Below, piece after piece: positions 46,405-54,646 of a DNA stretch of 56,514 bases. Position numbers and translations under genes: made by a program. The stretch comes from Micromonospora_J zhanjiangensis. Lineage in GTDB: Bacteria; Actinomycetota; Actinomycetes; Mycobacteriales; Micromonosporaceae. The notes beneath the pieces are model-generated. The model was given only the letters and a program-made list of their open reading frames with translations, had not been told where the DNA came from and made no database searches. The stretch is from assembly GCF_042650605.1 (NCBI RefSeq), contig NZ_JBHSBN010000034.1, forward strand, positions 1 to 56,514, in the 5' to 3' direction. Positions within the stretch are counted from its first letter, which is position 1. Every line of letters begins with the position of its first letter.

Positions 46405-47649
46405 ATGACGCCGCCAACCGCCACCTACGCCGCACCGGCCGACGCCGCGGCACCCCGCACCCCGGTGGTACGCGGCGGCTTCCTGGTCCTCGCCGCGATC
46501 CTGCTGATCGCGCTGAACCTGCGGATCGCCATCACCAGCCTCGGTCCGCTGCTCGACGAGGTACGTACCGGTCTGCGACTGTCCGGCACCACGGCCGGCC
46601 TGGTCACCACCCTCCCGACGATCGCCTTCGCCGGGTTCGGCGCGTTGACCCCGGCCCTGGTCCGCCGGTTCACGCCGGCCCGGGTGCTGGTGGTCGCGAT
46701 GGCCGCGCTCGCCGCCGGACAGCTGCTGCGGGTGCTCACCGGTTCGTCGCTGGTCTTCCTGATCACCAGTGCGCTGGCGCTGGCCGGGATCGCGGTGGCC
46801 AACGTGCTGCTGCCGATGCTGGTCAAGTACCACTACCCGGACCGGGCCGGGGTGCTCACCGGGGCGTACATCATGACCCTGACGGTGGGCAGCACGGCCG
46901 CCGCGGCGGCCGCCGTACCGGTGGCGCACGCCTTCGGGTCCTGGCGGGTCGGCCTCGGCGTCTGGGCGCTGGTCGCGGCGGTGGCGGTGCTTCCGCTGGT
47001 CCCGCTGGCGCTGCGCTGGCGCGGCGCCGGCGCGCCGGCCGGCGGCCCGGTGCCGGCCGGCGCGGGCCGGGTACGCCCGGCCCGGACCCGGCTGGGCTGG
47101 GCGATGGCCCTCTACTTCGGAGCCCAGTCGCTGAGCGGGTACGCGATCATGGGTTGGCTGGCGCAACTGTTCCGGGACGCCGGCTACCGGCCGGCGACCG
47201 CCGGTCTGCTGCTGGCCGGGGTGACCGCGCTGGGTGTCCCGATCGCCCTGGTGATGCCGACCCTGGCGACCCGGCTGCGGACGCTGCGGCCGTTGGTGCT
47301 GACGCTGGCCGGCGCGATGGCGGTGGCCTACGTCGGGCTGGCCCTCGCCCCGTACGGCGGCGCACTGCTCTGGGTCGCGCTGGCGGCGGTGGGCCAGGGC
47401 GCCTTCCCGATGATCCTGGCGACGATCGGCCTGCGCGCCCGCACCCCGCAGGGCACCGTGGCGCTCTCCGCGTTCGCCCAGAGCACCGGTTACGTCATCG
47501 CCGCCCTCGGGCCGCTGCTGGTCGGGGTGCTGCACGACGCGACCGGGGGGTGGCTCGCCCCGATCGGCTTCCTGCTCGGCGCGCTGGCCGTGCAGACCCT
47601 CGCCGGGCTGGTCATCGCCCGGCCCCGGTTCATCGAGGACGAGCGGTAG
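46405..47649 (+). CDS. MFS transporter, CynX/NimT-like
   Basis: The product has 414 residues with 12 predicted membrane helices. The opening ALNLRIAITSLGPLLDEVRTGLRLSGTTAGLVTTLPTIAFAGFG is typical of the CynX/NimT (cyanate/nitroimidazole) branch of the major facilitator family. Substrate cannot be read from sequence. ATG 46405 is 14 bases after the palindromic operator. Paired with a divergent FadR-type regulator, an arrangement common for this branch. Confidence 0.88.
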   Translation: MTPPTATYAAPADAAAPRTPVVRGGFLVLAAILLIALNLRIAITSLGPLLDEVRTGLRLSGTTAGLVTTLPTIAFAGFGALTPALVRRFTPARVLVVAMAALAAGQLLRVLTGSSLVFLITSALALAGIAVANVLLPMLVKYHYPDRAGVLTGAYIMTLTVGSTAAAAAAVPVAHAFGSWRVGLGVWALVAAVAVLPLVPLALRWRGAGAPAGGPVPAGAGRVRPARTRLGWAMALYFGAQSLSGYAIMGWLAQLFRDAGYRPATAGLLLAGVTALGVPIALVMPTLATRLRTLRPLVLTLAGAMAVAYVGLALAPYGGALLWVALAAVGQGAFPMILATIGLRARTPQGTVALSAFAQSTGYVIAALGPLLVGVLHDATGGWLAPIGFLLGALAVQTLAGLVIARPRFIEDER

Positions 47650-47693
47650 TGCCGGGTCCCGGTCACGGGACTCGCCGGGCGCCGGCCGTCCCA

Positions 47694-47742
47694 CCGCACC
47701 ACCCCGCCGGCGGCGGGAACCGATGACGGCGGGGCGGTGCGG
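47694..47742. terminator. bidirectional terminator between MFS and STAS genes
   Basis: A 16-bp stem with one mismatch (47694-47709 with 47727-47742) and a 17-base loop lies between the convergent MFS and STAS genes. Confidence 0.65.
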
Positions 47743-47749
47743 AACGGAG

Positions 47750-48106
47750 TCAGTTGGCGGCCGGGCTCGGCTCGCCCGCCACGGCCTGGTCGACGGTGGG
47801 GTAGGTCTGCAGCACCTCGACCAGACCGCTCACCTCCAGGATGCGCAGCACGCCGCGCTGCGGCGCGGCGAGCCGGACCACCCCGCCGGCCTCGTCGCAG
47901 CTGTTCTTCGCTCGGACGAAGACGGACAACCCGGTGGAATCGCAGAACGACACCTCGGCCAGGTCGAAAACCAGCCGGTTGCGGCCCTTTTCCAGCAGAT
48001 CCGTGATCTGATCCTGCAACTGGGGCGCGGTGGCCATGTCGAGTTCGCCCGCGACCGACACGACGACCACGTCGCCGCGTTGTTCGGTGTGCACCGTCAA
48101 AGACAT
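47750..48106 (-). CDS. STAS-domain anti-sigma-factor antagonist
   Basis: The product has 118 residues, a single STAS domain (LTVHTEQRGDVVVVSVAGELDMATAPQLQDQI). The phosphorylatable Ser is in FCDSTGLSVF. In its unphosphorylated form such a protein sequesters an anti-sigma kinase and frees a sigma factor. ATG 48106 follows AGGAGG. It is divergent from the stressosome operon and may be a target of its PP2C phosphatases. Confidence 0.9.
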   Translation of the reverse strand: MSLTVHTEQRGDVVVVSVAGELDMATAPQLQDQITDLLEKGRNRLVFDLAEVSFCDSTGLSVFVRAKNSCDEAGGVVRLAAPQRGVLRILEVSGLVEVLQTYPTVDQAVAGEPSPAAN

Positions 48107-48267
48107 TCGGGACCTCCTGGTATCGGACGAACGGTACCCGACCGTTGGCCGGCGACGCAGGACCACCGACGGTCGGCGATGACCGGGATCATGTCGTTGC
48201 CTACCGGCAACTAACTATGGTTGAGCGGTGATAGAGTCCGCCCGGTCCGGGCCCAGGGAGGTAGCAA

Positions 48268-49146
48268 GTGGCGCTTAACGCAGACGACAGCACCAGGCTG
48301 GCTGAACTGCTCGAACAGCACTCCGAACAGATCCTTGTCCGGTGGACCGAGTTGGCCACCGAATCGTTGCGGGGCCGGCTGAGTCAGACCGAATTGCGGC
48401 GTCAGGTGCAGGAACTGTACAACGCCCTGCTGGCGGCCGCCCGGTCCGGCGCGCAGAACGGCCGGCTGGACCTCGACGGCGAGGGCGGTCAGGAACTCCG
48501 GGCGGTGCTCGCCGAGCTGTCCCGCAGCCAGGCCCGGCAGGGCTTCAGCGCCACCGAGACGGCGGTCGGGGTGTTCGCGCTCAAGGAGGCCCTGCGCGGC
48601 ACGATGGTGGCCCGCGGCGAGGAGGCCCAGGCGCTGGCCGACTTCGTGACCTTCTCCCCGTTGATCGACCAGTTGGGGCTGTTCACCTTCGAGAGCTACG
48701 CCCGGGCCCGCGAGGAGTTGATCGCCGACCAGGCCGAGCAACTGCTCGAACTCTCCACCCCGGTGGTCAAGCTCTGGGAGGGCGTGGTCGCGGTGCCGTT
48801 GGTCGGCACCCTCGACTCGGCCCGGGCCCAGGTCGTCATGGAGCGGCTGCTGCAGACGCTGGTGGACACCGGCTCGCCGCACGCGATCATCGACATCACC
48901 GGCGTACCGGCGGTGGACACCCAGGTCGCGCAGCACATTCTCAAGACCGTGGTGGCGGCCCGGCTGATGGGTGCGGACTGCATCATCTCCGGCATCCGGC
49001 CGCAGATCGCCCAGACCATCGTGGCGCTCGGCATCGAGTTCGGCGACATCGTCACCAAGGCCAGTCTGGCCGACGCGCTGCGGCACGTGCTGCGGCTCAA
49101 CGGCCTGGAAGCCGCCGCCCGCCGGTCGCACCGCCGGGAGTCCTGA
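48268..49146 (+). CDS. rsbR: RsbR-type stressosome sensor protein
   Basis: The product has 292 residues. The N-terminal half (about 8-155) is a helical RsbRD-like sensor domain. The C-terminal STAS domain (about 160-280) has the conserved STPVVKLWEGVVAVPLVGTLDSARAQ linker/start, Thr218 in the position of the RsbR phosphosite (PAVDTQVAQHIL) and Thr250 in IRPQIAQTIVALG, the second site. RsbR and RsbS build the stressosome, which holds RsbT until stress. GTG 48268 follows GGGAGG. First gene of a tightly packed operon. Confidence 0.92.
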   Translation: MALNADDSTRLAELLEQHSEQILVRWTELATESLRGRLSQTELRRQVQELYNALLAAARSGAQNGRLDLDGEGGQELRAVLAELSRSQARQGFSATETAVGVFALKEALRGTMVARGEEAQALADFVTFSPLIDQLGLFTFESYARAREELIADQAEQLLELSTPVVKLWEGVVAVPLVGTLDSARAQVVMERLLQTLVDTGSPHAIIDITGVPAVDTQVAQHILKTVVAARLMGADCIISGIRPQIAQTIVALGIEFGDIVTKASLADALRHVLRLNGLEAAARRSHRRES

Positions 49147-49565
49147 TGGAGCGGGTGCCGGTCCTGAAGATCGGCGACATCCTGCTCGTCTCCATCCAGG
49201 TCGACATGGAGGACCAGACCGCCCTGCAACTGCAGGAGGATCTCGCCGAGCGGATCGTGGCGACCGGTTGCCATGGCGTGATCATCGACATCACGGCGCT
49301 GGACATCGTCGACTCGTTCGTCGGGCGGATGCTCTCCACGATCGCCTCGATCTCCAAGGTCCTCGACGCGGAGACCGTGGTCGTCGGGATGCGTCCGGCG
49401 GTCGCGATCACGCTTGTGGAACTGGGCCTTTCGCTCAACGGCATCCGGACCGCCCTGAACGTCGAGCGGGGGATGGAACTGATCGCGGCGGCCAGGGACG
49501 ACGACGAGGAGCCGGACGACGATCTCGACGCCGGCGAGTCCGAGCGGGTGGCGGCGTCGCCGTGA
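49146..49565 (+). CDS. rsbS: RsbS-type stressosome scaffold
   Basis: The product has 139 residues, a STAS domain with the phosphorylation site Ser57 in ALDIVDSFVGRML, plus an acidic tail of about 25 residues that is longer than in Bacillus RsbS. It should form the stressosome core with RsbR and be phosphorylated by RsbT. Its ATG overlaps the rsbR stop by one base. Confidence 0.92.
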   Translation: MERVPVLKIGDILLVSIQVDMEDQTALQLQEDLAERIVATGCHGVIIDITALDIVDSFVGRMLSTIASISKVLDAETVVVGMRPAVAITLVELGLSLNGIRTALNVERGMELIAAARDDDEEPDDDLDAGESERVAASP

Positions 49566-49981
49566 CGGCCGGCCTGGACCTCGGGCGCCCACAGACCCAG
49601 GCGATCGCCAGCGACGAGGACGTGGTCCGGGTCCGGCAGTTGGTGCGTACGGTCGCCGTCGCGGTCAAGCTGTCGCTGGTGGATCAGACGAAGCTCGTGA
49701 CGGCCGCCAGCGAGCTGGCCCGCAACACGCTGGTCTACGGCGGCGGCGGATCGGTGGAGGTGGGCCTCGTCGACAACGGCCGGCGCCGGGGCGTCCGGAT
49801 CGTCTTCGCCGACGAGGGGCCGGGCATCGCCGACCTCGACCTCGCCCTGACCGACGGTTACACCACCGGCGGTGGACTCGGACTCGGCCTCAGCGGGGCG
49901 CGTAGGCTGGTCGACGAGTTCGACATCGAGACTGCGGTGGGCCGTGGCACCCGCGTCACGGTGACCAAATGGTCCCGATGA
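49562..49981 (+). CDS. rsbT: RsbT-type serine kinase (switch protein)
   Basis: The product has 139 residues, a GHKL-type ATP-binding fold: N-box ASELARNTLVYGGGG, FADEGPGIAD and GLGLGLSGARRLVDEF. RsbT phosphorylates RsbS and RsbR and, once released, activates a downstream PP2C phosphatase. GTG 49562 overlaps the rsbS stop by 4 bases. Confidence 0.92.
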   Translation: MTAGLDLGRPQTQAIASDEDVVRVRQLVRTVAVAVKLSLVDQTKLVTAASELARNTLVYGGGGSVEVGLVDNGRRRGVRIVFADEGPGIADLDLALTDGYTTGGGLGLGLSGARRLVDEFDIETAVGRGTRVTVTKWSR

Positions 49982-49994
49982 GCGGAGCTGACGC

Positions 49995-51005
49995 GTGATC
50001 GACGGAATCGGTGACGACGGCCTCTGGTTCCGGATCGAGACCACCAGCGCGGCCGCCGCTGCCCGTCGGGGCGCCGAGCGGCTCGCCGCCCAACTGCAGT
50101 TGGGCGAGCAGCGCACCGCCGACCTCGCCATCGTGGTCGCCGAGCTGACCAGCAATCTGGTCAAGCACGCCGACGAGGGCGTCCTGCTGCTCCGGCCGGT
50201 ACGCGCCGAGGGACAGGCCGGAGTCGAGTTGATTGCCATCGACGCCGGGCCCGGGATGGCGGACCTGGTCGGTTCGAGTCGGGACGGGCACTCCACCGCC
50301 GGCACCCTGGGCATCGGGCTCGGCGCGATCGTTCGGCAGGCCAGCTGGTTCGACGCCCACTCCGTACCCGGTCGCGGGACGGTGCTGGTGGTCCAGGTCT
50401 GGCCCGCCGGTCGGCAGCCGGCACCCGGCTGGGCGGGCGGGCTGGTCCGCCCGTTGACCGGCGAGACGGTCAGCGGGGACGGTTTCGCCGTCCGGATCCG
50501 GGACGGCCGCCACCAGTTGCTGGTCTGTGACGGCCTGGGCCACGGCCCGCTGGCCGCCGCCGCGACCCGGGCCGCCGTGCAGGCGTTCCACACCGCGCCG
50601 GCGGCGCCACCCGCGGCGATCGTCGAGCACCTGCACCGGTCGCTGACCCACACCCGCGGTGCCGCGCTGGCGGTGGCCGAACTCGACCGGTCGGCCGGAA
50701 TCGTGCGCTACTGCGGGCTGGGCAACATCGCCGGCGCCCTGGTCGACGAGGCGGGTGGCCGGCGGGGTTTCGTCTCCCTGCCCGGCATCGCTGGCCACCA
50801 GCGCCGGACGGTCCGGGAGTACGACTACCCGTTCGACCCGGGGAGCATCGTGGTGATGCACTCCGACGGGGTGGCCGACCGGTGGCAGCTGGCGAACTAC
50901 CCCGGCCTGTCGAGCCGGGCGCCGCTGGTGTTGGCCGCGGCCGTCCTGCGGGACGCCGGCGTCCGTCGCGACGACGCCTGTGTGCTCGCCGCCCGGGCGG
51001 CCTGA
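49995..51005 (+). CDS. RsbT-like ATPase fused to RsbX-like PP2C phosphatase
   Basis: The product has 336 residues. Residues 1-135 are a second GHKL ATP-binding domain (VVAELTSNLVKHA, IDAGPGMADL, LGIGLGAIVRQASWF). Residues about 145-335 are a PP2C-like domain with LLVCDGLGHGPLAAAAT, CGLGNIAGALV, VVMHSDGVAD and RDDACVLAA. It resembles a fusion of an RsbT/RsbW-like module with RsbX, the phosphatase that resets the stressosome. It starts 13 bases after rsbT. Confidence 0.88.
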   Translation: MIDGIGDDGLWFRIETTSAAAAARRGAERLAAQLQLGEQRTADLAIVVAELTSNLVKHADEGVLLLRPVRAEGQAGVELIAIDAGPGMADLVGSSRDGHSTAGTLGIGLGAIVRQASWFDAHSVPGRGTVLVVQVWPAGRQPAPGWAGGLVRPLTGETVSGDGFAVRIRDGRHQLLVCDGLGHGPLAAAATRAAVQAFHTAPAAPPAAIVEHLHRSLTHTRGAALAVAELDRSAGIVRYCGLGNIAGALVDEAGGRRGFVSLPGIAGHQRRTVREYDYPFDPGSIVVMHSDGVADRWQLANYPGLSSRAPLVLAAAVLRDAGVRRDDACVLAARAA

Positions 51006-52460
51006 ATGGCCCGGTCCCAACCCGAACCGCGTGCCGCGTCGTCCGTGCCGTCGACCCCCGTCGACGACGGTTCGGCGGGCCCGGCGGCCGGACCGGATCA
51101 GCCGGCCGCCGCCGACGCCCTGCTGCTGCAGATGGCGCTGCGGGTCGAACATGACATCTTCGTGGTCCGGCAGCGAGGCCGCGAGGTGGCGCTCGCCGTG
51201 GGCCTGGAGAACCAGGACCAGATCCGGATCGCCACCGCGCTGAGTGAGGTCGCCCGCTACCTGCTCGGTCGGGTGGGTGGGGCGGACGTCACCTTCCTGG
51301 CCCCGCCCGCCACCGCGGGGTGCGGGCCGGTTTTGCGGATCGACCTGACCGCGCTGGGCGCCGTCCCGGCCGACGAACTACGGCACGGCCAGTCGGTGCC
51401 GGTGGGCCGGTTGGTGGACTCCCTGGACGTCGACGACCGCGGGGCGGCTACGGTCGTACGGATGTCCCGACGCATTCCTCCGGGCGCCGAGCCGCTGGAC
51501 AACGACCGGCTCCGGCGGATCCGGGCCGACCTCGCCGCCAACTCGCCCGGCACGCCGCTGGACGAGCTGGCGCTGCAGAACCAGCAGTTGATCACGGCGC
51601 TGGACGAGGTCCGGACCCAGCGGGACGAACTCGCCGTGCTCAACGACGAGCTGGCGGAGACCAACCGTGGCGTCATGGCGCTGTACGGGCAACTGTCCGA
51701 GGAACTCGAAGAGACCAACCGCGGCGTGGTAGCGCTGTACGCCGAACTCGACGAGAAGTCGGCGCAGTTGCGGGCGGCCAGCGAGGCGAAGAGCCGGTTC
51801 CTGGCCAACGTCAGCCATGAGCTGCGGGCGCCCGTCACCGCGATCCTGGGGCTGGCCCGGCTGATCACCGACTCCGGCTCCGATCCGCTCACCGAGGAAC
51901 AGAGCCGGCAGGTCGAACTGATCCGGACGTCCGCGGCCGACCTGCTCTCCCTGGTCAACGACCTGCTCGACCTGGCCAAGGCCGAGTCGGGCCGGTTGGA
52001 GCCGAGCTGGGACGAGGTGGACCTGCGGGTGGTGTTCGGTCAACTGCGCGGCACCCTGCGGGCGCTGGCCACCAGCGCGAAGGTCGAGCTGGTGGTGGAG
52101 GAGCCGCCGCAACCCGCGACGATCCGGTCCGACGAGGTGCTGCTCTCCCAGGTGCTGCGCAACCTGCTGCACAACGGGCTCAAGTTCACCGAGAGCGGCG
52201 AGGTCCGGATGCGGGCCGAGCGGCTGGCCGACGGCTGGCGGCTGATCGTCTCGGACACCGGGCCGGGCATCCCGCACGAGCTGCAGAACCGGATCTTCGA
52301 GGAGTTCTACCAACTTCCCGGCACCCGGAGCCGGGGGACCGGGCTCGGCCTGTCGTACGCCCGCCGGCTGGCGACGTTGCTCGGCGGCTCACTCGAACTG
52401 ACCAGTGAACCCGGCCGGGGCAGTACGTTCGTCGTGACACTGCCTACGCACGGGGGCTGA
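51006..52460 (+). CDS. sensor histidine kinase with RsbT-like N-terminus
   Basis: The product has 484 residues and no membrane helix. Residues about 45-165 resemble a degenerate RsbT-like fold (VRQRGREVALAVGLENQDQIRIATALSEVARYLL). A coiled-coil signalling helix (about 185-265) contains the unit ETNRGV-x-ALY twice, 21 residues apart. HisKA carries His271 (SHELRAP). HATPase shows NLLHNGLKFT, DTGPGIP and GTGLGLSYARRLA. It begins right after the preceding stop, so it belongs to the stressosome operon and probably phosphorylates the next gene's receiver. Confidence 0.9.
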   Translation: MARSQPEPRAASSVPSTPVDDGSAGPAAGPDQPAAADALLLQMALRVEHDIFVVRQRGREVALAVGLENQDQIRIATALSEVARYLLGRVGGADVTFLAPPATAGCGPVLRIDLTALGAVPADELRHGQSVPVGRLVDSLDVDDRGAATVVRMSRRIPPGAEPLDNDRLRRIRADLAANSPGTPLDELALQNQQLITALDEVRTQRDELAVLNDELAETNRGVMALYGQLSEELEETNRGVVALYAELDEKSAQLRAASEAKSRFLANVSHELRAPVTAILGLARLITDSGSDPLTEEQSRQVELIRTSAADLLSLVNDLLDLAKAESGRLEPSWDEVDLRVVFGQLRGTLRALATSAKVELVVEEPPQPATIRSDEVLLSQVLRNLLHNGLKFTESGEVRMRAERLADGWRLIVSDTGPGIPHELQNRIFEEFYQLPGTRSRGTGLGLSYARRLATLLGGSLELTSEPGRGSTFVVTLPTHGG

Positions 52461-52462
52461 CC

Positions 52463-54001
52463 GTGGAGTTCGACCCGGCGACGATCCTGGTGGTCGACGA
52501 CAGCGCCACCAAGCGCTATCTCCTGGTCAACTGGCTGACCCGGGCCGGCTTCCGGGTGACCGAGGCGGAGACCGGCGGCGAGGCGCTGGAACGGGTCGGC
52601 ACCGAGCAGGTGGACCTGGTGGTGCTCGACGTCCGGCTGCCGGACATGAACGGCTTCGAGGTGTGCGGGCGGATCAAGTCCGCCCATCCGGCGACACCGG
52701 TGATCCACGTCTCCGCGCACGCCGTCGACGTGGTGGACCGGGCACAGGGGCTGACCGGCGGGGCCGACGCCTACCTGACCGAGCCGATCGAGCCGGAGGA
52801 GCTGGTCGCCACCGCGCACGCCGTGCTGCGCTACTACCGGGCCCGGCAGCGCGCCGAGTTGCTCGCCGACCGGCTCGCGATGCTGGCCGACACCACCATG
52901 GCGGTCACCACCGCGCCCAGCTTCGGCCGGTTGTTGGTGGCCGCCGCAGCGGGCGGGGCCCGGATCTTCAGATCGCCGGTCGCGGTGATCGCGGAGACGT
53001 TCGACGGCGAGTGCATCGCCGGTGTCGCCAGCGGCCCGGAGGGCACCCCGACGACCCGACCCTGGGTGGTCGACGACACCGGGGTCCCGGTCGGGTCCAC
53101 CGTCCGGGTCGACCCGGCGAGCGAGTGGCAGGTCCTCGACTGGGGCGCCGAGGAGCGGGTCACGGTCGCCGCCGCCCGGTTGCGTCCGGACCGGGCGCCG
53201 CTCTACGTCGTGGTCCCGGAGAGCGGTCAGACCCCGGGTACGCCGGTGCTGATCCAGCTGGCCCAGGCGGTCGCCGCCGCGGTCGAGGCGCAGCGGTCGT
53301 ACGACGAGGAGCACCGGATCGCGGTGACCCTGCAACGCAGCCTGCTGCCCCGGCGGATCCCCCGGATCAACGGGCTGGACCTCGCCGTGCGGTACGAACC
53401 GGCCAGCGCGCAGACCGAGATCGGTGGCGACTTCTACGAGCTGGTGGTGCTCGACGGTCACCTGCTGGTGGCGATCGGCGACGTGGCCGGGCACTCGCTG
53501 CACGCCGCCACGGTGATGGCCGAGATCCGGCACGCGCTGCGGGCGTACGCCGTCGAGGGGCACCAACCGGGCGAGATGCTGGACCGGGTCGACGTCCTGA
53601 TGCGGACCCTGCTACCGGGCGAGTTCGCGACGATCTGCGTGCTGCTGCTGGATCCGCGCACCGGGCGGGCCCGGCTGGCCAGCGCGGGGCATCTGCCGCC
53701 GCTGGTCAACGTCGACGGCCGGGTCGACCGGCTGCGGCACCGGGCCCCACTGCTCGGCGTGCGGGCGGACCGGCCGGCGGATCTGGAGTTCGTCCTGCCC
53801 CCGGGCGGGACCCTGGTGCTCTACACCGACGGACTGATCGAGCGCCGGGACTCGGACATCGACGCCGGCCTGGCGGCGCTGACCACCGCGGTCCGGCACG
53901 TCGAGGACGACCTGGACCAGTTCTGTGCACGGCTGCTGGTCGAGCTGGCCCCGGACGAGATCCAGGACGACGTCGCGGTGCTGGCGCTGCGCCGCCGCTG
54001 A
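52463..54001 (+). CDS. receiver - GAF-like - PP2C (RsbU/SpoIIE-type) phosphatase
   Basis: The product has 512 residues. The receiver domain (1-125) has Asp12-Asp13 and phospho-acceptor Asp56 (LVVLDVRLPDMNG). The usual Lys before Pro is Glu107 in YLTEPIEP. A GAF-like region (about 140-285) leads to a PP2C domain (about 300-510) with IGGDFYEL, IGDVAGHS, SAGHLPPLV, LYTDGLIERR and IQDDVAVLALR. It is the expected output of the module: a phosphatase switched by phosphorylation (from the kinase) and perhaps by free RsbT, acting on a STAS antagonist. It starts 2 bases after the kinase gene. Confidence 0.9.
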   Translation: MEFDPATILVVDDSATKRYLLVNWLTRAGFRVTEAETGGEALERVGTEQVDLVVLDVRLPDMNGFEVCGRIKSAHPATPVIHVSAHAVDVVDRAQGLTGGADAYLTEPIEPEELVATAHAVLRYYRARQRAELLADRLAMLADTTMAVTTAPSFGRLLVAAAAGGARIFRSPVAVIAETFDGECIAGVASGPEGTPTTRPWVVDDTGVPVGSTVRVDPASEWQVLDWGAEERVTVAAARLRPDRAPLYVVVPESGQTPGTPVLIQLAQAVAAAVEAQRSYDEEHRIAVTLQRSLLPRRIPRINGLDLAVRYEPASAQTEIGGDFYELVVLDGHLLVAIGDVAGHSLHAATVMAEIRHALRAYAVEGHQPGEMLDRVDVLMRTLLPGEFATICVLLLDPRTGRARLASAGHLPPLVNVDGRVDRLRHRAPLLGVRADRPADLEFVLPPGGTLVLYTDGLIERRDSDIDAGLAALTTAVRHVEDDLDQFCARLLVELAPDEIQDDVAVLALRRR

Positions 54002-54025
54002 GACCGCGGTGCGATACTGCTCGCC

Positions 54026-54646
54026 GTGTCCGTCGACGCCCTGACCATCCGCGACCTCCGCGTGGCGTACGGGTCGCACGTCGTCTTCGACGGCTTCGAG
54101 CTGGACGTCCCGGTCGGCGCGGTGCTCTGCGCCACGGGTGAGAACGGCACCGGCAAGTCCACCCTGCTGCGCTGTGTCGCCGGCCTGCAGAAGCCGGACG
54201 GCGGCGCGGTCCGGGTCTTCGGTCGCCCGCCCGGCCGGACGGCGGCGTTCTGGCGGTCGGTGGCCAGCACCGTCGAGAATCCGAGCTGGTACCACGGTCT
54301 GACCGTGCGGGAGCACGCCGAGCTGATCCGGCTGGCCAACGGCGTCGACCCGGGCGACGGGGAGATCGACCGGCTGTTCGAGGTGCTCGGCCTGACCACG
54401 GTCGCCGACAGCGCACCGCTGAACCTCTCCTCCGGGCAGCGGCAGCGCCTGCTGCTGGCCGCCGTGCTGGTCCGGCCCAGCCGGCTGTTGATCCTCGACG
54501 AGCCCGAGCAACGGCTGGACCCGGCGGTCAAGCCGGTGGTCGCCGGGCTGCTCCGGTCGTACGTCGAGGGCGGCGGCACGCTGGTGATGGCCAGCCACGA
54601 TCCGGCGTTCGCCGACGCCGTCGGCGGTGAACGGTTGTCGCTGTGA
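54026..54646 (+). CDS. ABC transporter ATP-binding protein
   Basis: The product has 206 residues: Walker A GENGTGKST, Q-loop, signature LSSGQRQRL, Walker B LLILDEP, H-loop VMASHD. Shorter than most ABC ATPases but complete. It overlaps the permease gene by 4 bases, so the two form one exporter of unknown substrate. It lies 24 bases after the stressosome phosphatase and may be co-transcribed. Confidence 0.88.
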   Translation: MSVDALTIRDLRVAYGSHVVFDGFELDVPVGAVLCATGENGTGKSTLLRCVAGLQKPDGGAVRVFGRPPGRTAAFWRSVASTVENPSWYHGLTVREHAELIRLANGVDPGDGEIDRLFEVLGLTTVADSAPLNLSSGQRQRLLLAAVLVRPSRLLILDEPEQRLDPAVKPVVAGLLRSYVEGGGTLVMASHDPAFADAVGGERLSL

